NCBI GenBank assembly: GCA_003045895.1 | Contig: PZPC01000055.1 | Location: forward strand, 1-34,764 | DNA: 34,764 nt | Source of the DNA: Bacteroidota bacterium | GTDB lineage: Bacteria > Bacteroidota > Bacteroidia > Chitinophagales > Saprospiraceae | Direction of reading: 5' to 3' | Shown here: piece by piece, positions 1 to 7,713 of the stretch | Layout: the number at the start of each line of letters is the position of its first letter | Numbering within the stretch: the first letter of the stretch is position 1 | Translations under genes and position numbers: made by a program | The notes under the pieces: model-generated | The model's database searches: none | Told to the model about the DNA's origin: nothing | Seen by the model: the letters and a program-made list of their open reading frames with translations, nothing else

Positions 1-1629
1 AGGACCATTAATTTCCGGATCAGCCCAAACGTTTTCATCAGGCAACCAGAACTTAACGTTTTTAGCAAATAAACCAATGGTCAACGCATCGATCGGCAGT
101 TTGCTGGTCACGCTCCGGGGGAAGGTGTAGCTCAAGCCTACTTCTCTGAGCTTTACGTAGCTGGCATCAATCAGGTGAGAGGTAAATGGTTGTACCCGCA
201 GATAATCGTAGGTGTTCGTTGTTTTGGTATTTTCAACATACTCCCCGTTGATCTCCTGTACGCTGTTGGGTATAACAAAAGGTGCGCCTCGGTTTTCCAA
301 CGACGATAAAGAAGTACCGTTGAATTCCGTCAAATCCTTGGTATAGGAAAGGAATTTGCCACCTTCTTTGAAGTCAAACAGGAAGTTGAACCGGAAACCT
401 TTATAGGTAAGGTCCGAGCCAATGCTGGCCTGCGCACTGTTCTGATCCACGTTGGCATAACTGACCGAGAAGCTACTGGAAATGCGCTCATTCAACTTGG
501 CCGTTGCGGCAAACTTGACCGTATTTCTTTGGTAGTCGGTGTTTTCCAGAATACCCTCTTGGGTGGTATTGGAAAAAGAAGTATAGTAGGTCAGCTTATC
601 CGTACCACCCGACAAATTGATGCCGTTCTGGTAAGTTGCTCCCGTCTTGAAGAAATTCTGCAATTGATCTTCGACCGCATTGTAGGGGCGAGACAAAAAC
701 TCCAGATCGCCATCACCGTCGGCATCTACCGGGCTGGTCCATGGCCGTACCCGGCCATCAAAAGCAGGACCCCATGACCAGTTCTCACCAGAATCAAAGC
801 CTGGAACGGCGGCAAATGGCAAGCCAAATCCCTGACCATACTGGTCTTGGCGCTGCAGCAACACATAAGCCCGCTCCAGCGAAGTAGAGGAAGAAACGCC
901 TACTTTCATTTTACCCTGGCTGGCTTGTCCTTTCTTGGTTGTGATGACCAATACACCAGATGCACCCCGCGAACCGTAGAGCGACGTAGCTGATGGGCCT
1001 TTCAAAACGGTAACGGACTCAATATCCTCGGGGTTGATGTCATTGAAACGGTTGCCGTAGTCGGCATAACCATTCGAACCCGCAGAGTTTTGGTTAGAGT
1101 CTCCACCAGCAGAAGTGGAGTTGTCGATGATGACACCATCTACCACGATCAGGGCGTTGTTGTCACCCGTCAGAGAACCTTCTCCACGCAGTACGATACG
1201 GGTGGAAGCGCCAACAGAACCAGAGCCCGTCGACAATTTTACCCCTGCTACTTTGCCACGCAAAGCTTCCAGGGTATTTTTATTCGGTGCTGACAGGAGG
1301 TCTTCTGAGCCTACTGTTTGGTTGGAGTAGGTCACATTACGTGCATTCCTTTCCAGACCAGTAGCAGAAACGACGATCTCGTCCAGCAGGTTAACAGCAC
1401 TCAGTAAAACAACGTCAACGACAGTTGCTCCACCTACCACAACCGTTTTCGGAGAAAACCCCGTATAGCTGATTTCAAGTTCAGTTGCGTCTTTTGGGAA
1501 AACCAACGAGAATTTCCCGTCGAAATCCGTCACCGTACCAACCGAAGTGCCCTTGGCCACCACCGTCGCACCAATGAGGGTTTCCCCATCGACATCAGTA
1601 ACAGTTCCTGTTATTGTTCGCTGCGCCAT
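1..1629 (-). CDS. SusC/RagA-family TonB-linked outer membrane protein, partial, 5'-truncated and internally deleted (probable pseudogene)
   Basis: Reading the minus strand from an ATG at 1629 gives 543 open codons to the window edge. Residues 5-80 are a carboxypeptidase-regulatory-like domain (starts MAQRTITGTVTDVDGE). About 110-235 is the TonB plug, ending in the SusC/RagA signature LYGSRGASGVLVITTKKG. The last 50 residues (ASYVKLREVGLSYTFP) match the region just before the C-terminus of the family. Known members have about 1000 residues and import glycans or peptides with a SusD partner. Here only about 160 residues separate the plug from the C-terminal region, so most of the barrel is missing; the join is near residues 393-400 (about 430-450). 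The N-terminus is also broken: GLAMAQ looks like the end of a signal peptide, but an in-frame TGA lies five codons before the ATG and no hydrophobic segment precedes it. The family call is firm; function as a receptor is doubtful. Confidence 0.85.
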   Translation of the reverse strand, partial: MAQRTITGTVTDVDGETLIGATVVAKGTSVGTVTDFDGKFSLVFPKDATELEISYTGFSPKTVVVGGATVVDVVLLSAVNLLDEIVVSATGLERNARNVTYSNQTVGSEDLLSAPNKNTLEALRGKVAGVKLSTGSGSVGASTRIVLRGEGSLTGDNNALIVVDGVIIDNSTSAGGDSNQNSAGSNGYADYGNRFNDINPEDIESVTVLKGPSATSLYGSRGASGVLVITTKKGQASQGKMKVGVSSSTSLERAYVLLQRQDQYGQGFGLPFAAVPGFDSGENWSWGPAFDGRVRPWTSPVDADGDGDLEFLSRPYNAVEDQLQNFFKTGATYQNGINLSGGTDKLTYYTSFSNTTQEGILENTDYQRNTVKFAATAKLNERISSSFSVSYANVDQNSAQASIGSDLTYKGFRFNFLFDFKEGGKFLSYTKDLTEFNGTSLSSLENRGAPFVIPNSVQEINGEYVENTKTTNTYDYLRVQPFTSHLIDASYVKLREVGLSYTFPRSVTSKLPIDALTIGLFAKNVKFWLPDENVWADPEINGP

Positions 1630-1743
1630 GGCTAAGCCCCCTCAGTCCCCCTCGCCCACTGCCGTATCGCAATCACCGACATGACTTTTATCACCCCTAA
1701 CAGCCAAAAAAAGGCCCATCTTTCAGAACATTAATATGGTCGC
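1630..1743. repeat. C/G-run repeat-like intergenic segment between susC fragment and hox operon
   Basis: The segment separates two divergent genes but shows no recognisable promoter box. Next to the susC ATG it holds two C runs, CCCCCTCAGTCCCCC at 1637-1651, which look like dispersed repeat DNA rather than the signal-peptide codons expected here. It may mark the breakpoint that removed the 5' end of susC. The repeat nature is inferred from base composition only. Confidence 0.35.
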
Positions 1744-1746
1744 GTG

Positions 1747-3525
1747 ATGAGCAGTCCTTCCACTTTCCCAGGCTACTTTCCGGTAGAGCCGGCCCGGTCG
1801 CAGTTGCTGGCTGAGTTGTGGCAACACCAACTACAAGCGGGGTACATTTCGGCAGCCGCCATCCAGGCGTTGGCCGGGCGGCACCACCTTTCCGCCGTGG
1901 AGGTGGAAGGGGTTGCCTCCTTTTATCATTTTTTCCACCGGCAACCCGCTGGCCGGCACACCATCTACCTCAACAACAGCATCCTGGCAGAACTGCGCGG
2001 CTTCGACCAGCTCCAGGCGGCCTTTGAAACGGCTACCGGGGCGCGGATAGGCACCGTTGACCCCACCGGCACCTTTGGCCTCTTCACCACGCCCTGTATT
2101 GGCCTCAGCGACCAGGAACCCGCTGCCCTCATCGACTTTTACCCGTTCACCCACCTGACGACCGGCAAAGTTCAGGACATTGTGCAACAATTGCAGCAGG
2201 GCGCACGGGCTGCCGACCTCTGCGACCACCCCGCCGACCACATCCGCTACACGCCACCGGCTGGCCGAACGATCTTCTTTGCTCCCTATGCGCGCGGCGA
2301 AGCCATCCGGCAACTCCCCGCACTGGGCCCCGAGGGCGTGCTGGAGCAACTGCGGATCGCAGATCTCAAGGGGCGCGGGGGCGCTTTTTTTCCGACCCAC
2401 AAAAAATGGGCCGCCTGCCGGGCAACCGAAGACGCCCTCAAATTTATCGTCTGCAATGCCGACGAAGGCGAACCCGGCACCTTCAAAGACCGCGTGCTGC
2501 TGCACAGCCAGCCTGGCTCGGTGCTGGAGGGCATGGTCGTTGCCGGCTATACCGTGGGAGCCCGCTACGGCATCCTCTACCTGCGCGGCGAGTACCGCTG
2601 GCTCGCCCCCACCCTGCACGCGGAAATAGCGGCCTTCCGCGCGGCGGGCCTACTGGGTACGAACGTGGGTGGGATGCCGGGCTTCGACTTCGACATTCGC
2701 CTCGAAATCGGCGCCGGCGCCTACGTCTGCGGGGAGGAAACCGCCTTGCTGGAATCCCTGGAAGGCAAGCGCGGCGAACCCCGCACCAAATGGTTCTACC
2801 CGGTCGAGAAAGGCTACCTCCAACGGCCCACCGTCATCAACAACGTGGAAACCTTCGCGGCGGCAACACGCCTGCTCCAACTGGGCACCACCGCCTATCT
2901 ACAGCGCGGTATCCCCGGCTCGGCCGGCACCAAGCTGATCAGCGTGGCCGGCGATTGCCAGCGCCCCGGCATTTACGAAATTGAATGGGGCATGACCGTC
3001 GGCGAATTGCTCGACTTGTGCGGCGCCCAGGATCCTTTCTTCCTCCAGGTGAGTGGCCCCTCGGGCGAATGCATCCCCGCGACCGCAAGCGACCGGCGCA
3101 TTTCGCTGCTCGACTTGCCGGGAGGGAATGACATCCGCTGCGGCGGCTCTTTCATGATCTTCAACCGGGGGCGCGACCTCGTGTCTATCCTCCAGAATTT
3201 TGCCCGCTTTTTCAAACACGAATCCTGCGGCGTATGTACCCCTTGCCGGGCTGGCAACTTCCTCATCGAACGCAAACTGGAACGCCTGCAAAACGGGCTG
3301 GCCGACCGCCACGACCTCGAAGACCTGAAAAGCTGGGGCCACATCATGAAAGCGACCAGTCGCTGCGGGCTGGGTAAAACGGCTACCCATACCCTCGTAC
3401 AAGCCATCGAAAAATTTCCCGCGTACTTCGCCGCCCGCTTTGCCGATACCGACAACAGCATCTACCGGAAATTCGACCTTGCGGCTGCCGTAGCCGATTA
3501 CGAAAAATACAAACCCAAATCCTGA
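1747..3525 (+). CDS. hoxF: HoxEF: NAD-reducing hydrogenase diaphorase subunit, NuoE-like domain fused to NuoF-like flavoprotein
   Basis: FMN/NAD-binding diaphorase subunit of a group 3d bidirectional [NiFe]-hydrogenase; it passes electrons between NAD(H) and the iron-sulfur chain in the cytoplasm. Numbered from a GTG at 1744 (593 residues; the ATG at 1747 is the likelier start), residues 1-165 are a NuoE-like thioredoxin fold and 170-593 are NuoF-like. Visible motifs are the flavin loop GRGGAFFPTHKKW (210-222), NADEGEPGTFKDR (238-250), GAGAYVCGEETALLES (323-338), and the [4Fe-4S] ligands C495, C498, C501 and C541. The NuoE-like part keeps only C118 of the four [2Fe-2S] ligands, as in the Ralstonia HoxF architecture, so it should carry no cluster. 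In the flavin loop, two positions that are usually glycine are F and H. First gene of the operon; its TGA overlaps the next ATG by one base. Confidence 0.95.
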   Translation: MSSPSTFPGYFPVEPARSQLLAELWQHQLQAGYISAAAIQALAGRHHLSAVEVEGVASFYHFFHRQPAGRHTIYLNNSILAELRGFDQLQAAFETATGARIGTVDPTGTFGLFTTPCIGLSDQEPAALIDFYPFTHLTTGKVQDIVQQLQQGARAADLCDHPADHIRYTPPAGRTIFFAPYARGEAIRQLPALGPEGVLEQLRIADLKGRGGAFFPTHKKWAACRATEDALKFIVCNADEGEPGTFKDRVLLHSQPGSVLEGMVVAGYTVGARYGILYLRGEYRWLAPTLHAEIAAFRAAGLLGTNVGGMPGFDFDIRLEIGAGAYVCGEETALLESLEGKRGEPRTKWFYPVEKGYLQRPTVINNVETFAAATRLLQLGTTAYLQRGIPGSAGTKLISVAGDCQRPGIYEIEWGMTVGELLDLCGAQDPFFLQVSGPSGECIPATASDRRISLLDLPGGNDIRCGGSFMIFNRGRDLVSILQNFARFFKHESCGVCTPCRAGNFLIERKLERLQNGLADRHDLEDLKSWGHIMKATSRCGLGKTATHTLVQAIEKFPAYFAARFADTDNSIYRKFDLAAAVADYEKYKPKS

Positions 3526-4793
3526 TGCCAACCTGTAACTTCTGGATCGATGGAAAGCAATACACTGCCGAAGCGGGTACCAACCTCGTGGACGCCGCCC
3601 GGGCGAACGGCATTTTCATCCCTTCGCTCTGCTATTTCCCCCACCTGGACCCACCCCTGGGCACCTGCCGTACCTGCACCTGCCAGATCAATGGCCGCTA
3701 CAACCCGGCCTGCACCGAATCCGTGCGCGAAGGCCTAAAAGTGGAAGTGTATACCCCGGAGCTGGTGGATATGCGCAAGGCCCTGGTGGAAATGATGTTC
3801 GCCGAAGGCAACCACTTTTGTCCGGCCTGCGAGAAAAGCGGCAACTGCGACCTGCAACACATGGGCTACGAACTGGGCATCTCCACCTCGCGCTTTCCCC
3901 ACCTGTTTCAGGACCGCCTGATCGACTACCGCCCCGAGCGACTGGTGCTGGAGCACAACCGCTGCATCAAATGCCGCCGCTGTGTGGAGGAGGTCTTCAC
4001 GGCCGACGGTCACCGGGTGTTCATGTACCTCAACCGGGGCAACGAAACGGTAGTGGGTATCGATTACGAGCAAGCCGCCCGGCTATCCGACGCGGAAACC
4101 CGGCAAGCCGCAAAAATATGCCCCACCGGCGCTATTCTCCTCCGTGGAAAAACCCTGGCGGAACCCTTTGGCAACCGCACGTTCGACCTGCACTCGGTGC
4201 AATCCTCCTACCAACACCCCATCAGCGAGGGCCCGCCGGCCACCCCCCGAAAAAAGAAGACCATCGCCACGGTTTCCCTGGCGGGCTGCTTTGGTTGCCA
4301 CATGTCTATGCTGGACATCGATACCGAATTCCTGGAAGTTGCGGAATTGGTCACCTTCAATAAATCGCCGCTCACCGACATCAAGACCTTCACCCAACGC
4401 TGTGACCTGGGGATCGTAGAAGGCGGCTGCGCCAACGCAGAGAACATTGAAACCCTGCGGACATTCCGCGAAATGTGCGACATCCTGGTGGTCATGGGCG
4501 AGTGTGCCCTCTGGGGCGGCGTGCCCGCGCTGCGCAACACCTTCCCGCTGGGCGAGTGCCTGGAGGAGGCCTACCTGCACAGCCTCACCAGCGAACCCGG
4601 CGAACGCACTATTCCCTACAGCGAAGACCTGCCCAAGATCCTGAACCGGGTCTACGGCTGCCACGAGATCGTCGAAGTCGACTACCTGATCCCCGGCTGC
4701 CCACCCGCCGCCAGTCACATCTGGAAAGTGGTAAAAAGCCTGTTGTGGGGCGGCGACGATTCCCTCTTGTACGCCGAATTCAAATACGATTAA
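3525..4793 (+). CDS. hoxU: HoxUY: fused diaphorase small subunit (HoxU) and hydrogenase small subunit (HoxY)
   Basis: One uninterrupted 422-residue frame joins two proteins that are separate in the well-studied hox systems. Residues 1-225 are HoxU: [2Fe-2S] ligands C36, C48, C51 and C63; a NuoG-like set H97, C99, C102 and C108; and [4Fe-4S] ligands C147, C150, C153 and C199. Residues 226-246 form a Pro/Lys-rich linker (SEGPPATPRKKK). Residues 247-422 are HoxY, with proximal [4Fe-4S] ligands in GCFGC (C255, C258), GECALWGG (C327) and PGCPP (C392). All cluster ligands of both halves are present, so both look functional. The fusion would tether the diaphorase and hydrogenase modules through one chain carrying the whole electron wire. 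The start overlaps the hoxEF stop (TGATG), suggesting coupled translation. Confidence 0.95.
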   Translation: MPTCNFWIDGKQYTAEAGTNLVDAARANGIFIPSLCYFPHLDPPLGTCRTCTCQINGRYNPACTESVREGLKVEVYTPELVDMRKALVEMMFAEGNHFCPACEKSGNCDLQHMGYELGISTSRFPHLFQDRLIDYRPERLVLEHNRCIKCRRCVEEVFTADGHRVFMYLNRGNETVVGIDYEQAARLSDAETRQAAKICPTGAILLRGKTLAEPFGNRTFDLHSVQSSYQHPISEGPPATPRKKKTIATVSLAGCFGCHMSMLDIDTEFLEVAELVTFNKSPLTDIKTFTQRCDLGIVEGGCANAENIETLRTFREMCDILVVMGECALWGGVPALRNTFPLGECLEEAYLHSLTSEPGERTIPYSEDLPKILNRVYGCHEIVEVDYLIPGCPPAASHIWKVVKSLLWGGDDSLLYAEFKYD

Positions 4794-4794
4794 C

Positions 4795-6252
4795 GTGAAA
4801 AAGAAAATAACCATCGACCCCGTCACCCGCGTGGAAGGACACGGCCGGGTAACCATCCACCTCGACGCCCACGGCAAAGTGGAAGATACGTTCTTTCACA
4901 TCGTGGAATTTCGGGGGTTTGAACGATTCATCCAGGGCCACCCCTACTGGGAAGCGCCCGTGCTGGTGCAGCGGCTCTGTGGCATTTGTCCGGTGAGCCA
5001 CCACCTGGCCGCGGCCAAAGCCATTGACCAACTGGTCGGTATCGACCCGGCGGCGCTGTCGCCGGCGGCTTCCAAGCTCAGAAGACTACTCCACTACGGC
5101 CAGATCTTCCAATCCCACGCCCTGCACTTCTTCTACCTGGCTTCCCCCGACCTGCTTTTCGGGATGGACGCCCCGGCAGCAAAGCGGAACGTGCTGGCGG
5201 TAGCCATCGAAAACAAGGACCTGGCGCGCAAAGGCATCCTGATGCGCAAATTTGGCCAGGAGATCATTCACGCCATTGCCGGCAAAAGGATCCACGGGGT
5301 GGCGGCCGTGCCGGGCGGGATGTACAAAACCTTTACGCCGGAAGAAAGGGCCTATTTCCTTGACGGGAAAGACATACCCAATATCCAGACCATGATCACC
5401 TGGACCCAGGAGGTGCTGACGCTGCTCCGTGGATACCACGAAAAAGACCGGAACCTGTTCGACACCTTTGCCCGCTTCCCTTCCGGCCACCTCGGCATGG
5501 TGGACGACCGGGGTAACCTGGAACTCTACCACGGCCGGTTGCGCGCCATCGACAGTACCGGCAACATCACCCTGCCCGACGTGCCGACCGACGACTACCA
5601 GCAGTATTTTTCGGAAGCGGTAGAGCGGTGGTCCTACATGAAATTTCCCTACCTGAAAGCCGTCGGTCGGGAGCGGGGCTGGAACCGCGTGGGGCCGCTG
5701 GCCCGCCTCAATGTCTGCACCGCCATCCCCACGCCGCTGGCCGAGCAGGAACGGCAGGCTTTTTTTGCCTTCTCCGGGCAACCGGTAAACAACAGCACCC
5801 TCTACTCCCACTGGGCGCGCCTGATTGAAATGCTGCACTGCGCCGAAATGATCCAGGACTTGCTCCACGATGAGGAGATGATGAGCACCGACCTGGTGCG
5901 GGAAGGCACCCCCCGGCTTGAGGGCATCGGCATCATCGAAGCCCCGCGGGGCACCCTCACCCACCACTACCAGGTCGACGAGCGGGGCATGATCACCCGC
6001 TGCAACCTCATCGTCTCCACCACCCACAACAACGAAGCCATGAACCGGGCCGTGCGCTGGGTAGCCGACCAGGTGATCAGCGAACAGGGTACCCTCACCG
6101 ATGGCATGCTCAACCAGGTAGAAGTCGCCATCCGCGCCTACGACCCCTGCCTGAGCTGTGCAACGCAAGCCCTGGGCCAAATGCCCCTGCGGGTGGAACT
6201 GTGGAATCACCAGGGAAAAGTAATCGATGAACGCCGCAAAAATGGCTACTAG
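4795..6252 (+). CDS. hoxH: HoxH: NAD-reducing [NiFe]-hydrogenase large (catalytic) subunit
   Basis: Catalytic subunit that splits or forms H2 at the Ni-Fe(CN)2CO centre, paired with the HoxY half of the upstream gene. It has 485 residues, the usual HoxH length. Motifs are RVEGHGR (12-18), RLCGICPVSHH (60-70; Ni ligands C62 and C65) and DPCLSCATQALGQMPL (450-465; C452 and C455). The residue after which the C-terminal peptide is normally cut is His in the family; here it is Gln458. A 27-residue tail after it suggests a protease-matured precursor, and hoxW follows directly. The start is GTG at 4795, one base after the hoxUY stop; it gives the canonical N-terminus MKKKITIDPVTRVEGHG. The end overlaps hoxW. 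Confidence 0.97.
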   Translation: MKKKITIDPVTRVEGHGRVTIHLDAHGKVEDTFFHIVEFRGFERFIQGHPYWEAPVLVQRLCGICPVSHHLAAAKAIDQLVGIDPAALSPAASKLRRLLHYGQIFQSHALHFFYLASPDLLFGMDAPAAKRNVLAVAIENKDLARKGILMRKFGQEIIHAIAGKRIHGVAAVPGGMYKTFTPEERAYFLDGKDIPNIQTMITWTQEVLTLLRGYHEKDRNLFDTFARFPSGHLGMVDDRGNLELYHGRLRAIDSTGNITLPDVPTDDYQQYFSEAVERWSYMKFPYLKAVGRERGWNRVGPLARLNVCTAIPTPLAEQERQAFFAFSGQPVNNSTLYSHWARLIEMLHCAEMIQDLLHDEEMMSTDLVREGTPRLEGIGIIEAPRGTLTHHYQVDERGMITRCNLIVSTTHNNEAMNRAVRWVADQVISEQGTLTDGMLNQVEVAIRAYDPCLSCATQALGQMPLRVELWNHQGKVIDERRKNGY

Positions 6253-6715
6253 GCAACTCCTCCTCGGTATTGGCAACAGCGGCCGGGCCGACGATGGCCT
6301 GGGCTGGGCCTTTGCCGAAGCCTTCTCGGGCCAGACCGATTTGTTTGCCGTAGAACTGCGCTACCAACTGCAGATCGAAGACGCGCTGCTGATTAGCACC
6401 TACCAGCGGGTCGTCATCGTCGACGCTTCGGTCACCGTCTACGACCAGGGCTATTCCTGGTCCCGGTGCCAGCCCCGGCGCACCGACGCTTTCACCACCC
6501 ACCAGCTGGCACCCGCCACCGTCGTCTACCTGGCCCAGGAACTGTACCAATGCACGCCGGAAGTGTATGTGCTCGCCATTTCTGGCGTCGACTGGGAGCT
6601 GCGCACCGGGCTCAGCCCTACTGCTGAGCGGAATCTGGCTAAGGCAAGGGCTTTTTTTGGGGAAAAGTGGGAAGGCGATCGAAATCGGAAGTCGGAGGTG
6701 GGAAGTCGGAAGTAG
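6227..6715 (+). CDS. hoxW: HoxW: hydrogenase maturation protease (peptidase family M52)
   Basis: Nickel-sensing endopeptidase that trims the C-terminus of the HoxH precursor after metal insertion. The frame has 162 residues; GIGNSGRADDGLGWAF near the start, VIVDAS in the middle and TTHQL further on supply the acidic/acidic/His metal-sensing residues of the HybD/HoxW family. A second ATG at 6242 gives a start (MATRQLLLGIGN) closer to the family norm; the overlap with hoxH is then 11 bases rather than 26. The last dozen residues (RNRKSEVGSRK) are encoded by the purine-rich repeat tract that begins here, so the C-terminus is probably an extension into repeat DNA. Last gene of the hox operon; no hyp genes follow. 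Confidence 0.93.
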   Translation: MNAAKMATRQLLLGIGNSGRADDGLGWAFAEAFSGQTDLFAVELRYQLQIEDALLISTYQRVVIVDASVTVYDQGYSWSRCQPRRTDAFTTHQLAPATVVYLAQELYQCTPEVYVLAISGVDWELRTGLSPTAERNLAKARAFFGEKWEGDRNRKSEVGSRK

Positions 6716-6816
6716 CCGCGTGTAAAAATTTGGCAAGTGTAAAAGTGTAAAAACAGAAGTATAAAGGTGTAAAGGGGGAAAAGTGTAAAAACAGAAGTGT
6801 AAAGATGGAAAAGGGG
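6661..6816 (+). repeat. Purine-rich 3' tract, copy 1 (GAAGTCGGA then GTGTAAAA units)
   Basis: A low-complexity tract overlaps the hoxW 3' end. First come GGAAGTCGGAGGTGGGAAG-type units, then repeated GTGTAAAA/GGTGTAAAG units. The purine-rich strand is the sense strand of hoxW. The rest of the gap to 7045 is AT-rich and holds a promoter at 6948-6978; no other gene is visible. See the matching tracts at 10574, 13255, 14101, 19017, 24243 and 30379. Confidence 0.75.
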
Positions 6817-6947
6817 CTCAATTAAATCGTGACTACTCTTTTTTTTAAAAAAAACCAGCCAGCTTTTATTCTTCCCGGGTCTTTAGTTAAGAACCTGATT
6901 CTTGGCGTACAAGCCAGATTATTAGGCGATTTTTTCAATTTCGCGGA

Positions 6948-6978
6948 TTTGTCACCTTAATTATAGCCTTCACTTTTG
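6948..6978 (+). promoter_or_regulatory. Bacteroidetes-type promoter for the GNAT gene
   Basis: TTTG at 6948-6951 and CACTTTTG at 6971-6978 (7 of 8 to TAnnTTTG) are 19 bases apart, the spacing of Bacteroidetes housekeeping promoters. The start codon lies 68 bases downstream. Confidence 0.5.
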
Positions 6979-7045
6979 TGTAGCTAATTTTTTAATTGTT
7001 TCTTCGCCAACGTCTTTAATTTTTATTACTCGCCCCTCTTTCACC

Positions 7046-7555
7046 ATGATCGAAACCAGCCGCCTGACGCTATACCCGCTTACCTACGACCAGCTGGTCA
7101 AATACCAACGCAACGACCTTTCGCTGGAAGCAGAACTACAACTTTTGCCCACCCCCAGGACCGTCTCGGAAGCCCTCCGGGAAGCATTGGAACAGACCAT
7201 CCTGCCCAACGTGGCGGCTAATGCCAACGATTATCTATTCCACACCCTCTGGACCGCCATCCGCAAGGCTGACCGCCAGCTGGTGGGTGATTTGTGTATT
7301 GTGGGTATCCCCAACGCCGCCGGAGAAATTGAGATCGGCTACGGCACCTACCCCGCCTTTTGCAAGCAGGGTCTGATGACCGAAATGGTGGGAGGCATCC
7401 TGCAGTGGGCAGCCAGCCAGCCCGCGGTGAAGGCCGTTGTGGCCTCTACCGACAAAGACAATACCGCCTCCTTTGCGGTGCTGCGGAAGAACCAATTTAA
7501 GCAAGTCAATGAGACCGCTACCCTCTTCCACTGGCGACGGGCGGTAAAAGGTTAG
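7046..7555 (+). CDS. GNAT-family N-acetyltransferase (RimJ/RimL-like)
   Basis: A 169-residue single-domain acyl-CoA-dependent N-acetyltransferase. The N-terminus IETSRLTLYPLT is typical of the Acetyltransf_3 (RimJ/RimL) group. The segment EIGYGTYPAFCKQGLMTEMV (about 90-110) corresponds to strand 4 and the CoA pyrophosphate loop (Q-x-x-G-x-x pattern). The C-terminal stretch VVASTDKDNTASFAVLRKNQF is the usual N-x-x-S-x-x-x-x-x-K helix. The substrate cannot be told from the sequence. It is probably monocistronic, with its own promoter and about 160 bases before the next gene. Confidence 0.85.
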   Translation: MIETSRLTLYPLTYDQLVKYQRNDLSLEAELQLLPTPRTVSEALREALEQTILPNVAANANDYLFHTLWTAIRKADRQLVGDLCIVGIPNAAGEIEIGYGTYPAFCKQGLMTEMVGGILQWAASQPAVKAVVASTDKDNTASFAVLRKNQFKQVNETATLFHWRRAVKG

Positions 7556-7713
7556 GCTAAGGGGTCGGCGAAGAATAACTTTCCCTTCATTTTCTGCCTG
7601 GCTTTGCCCCCCATTGCGTCAAAATCACCTATCTTGTTTAAAGTTGCTGCATCAACAGCTGCTGGTGCATCGGCCACCTGGCAGTTGCTGCTCCTACACA
7701 ATGACCGGTAGGT

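Noticed and set aside
529-1330. Small plus-strand frames over the susC fragment
   Set aside because: They are antisense to a continuous, recognisable SusC/RagA frame.
5086-6276. 396-codon minus-strand open frame
   Set aside because: Antisense to hoxH, which is unmistakable.
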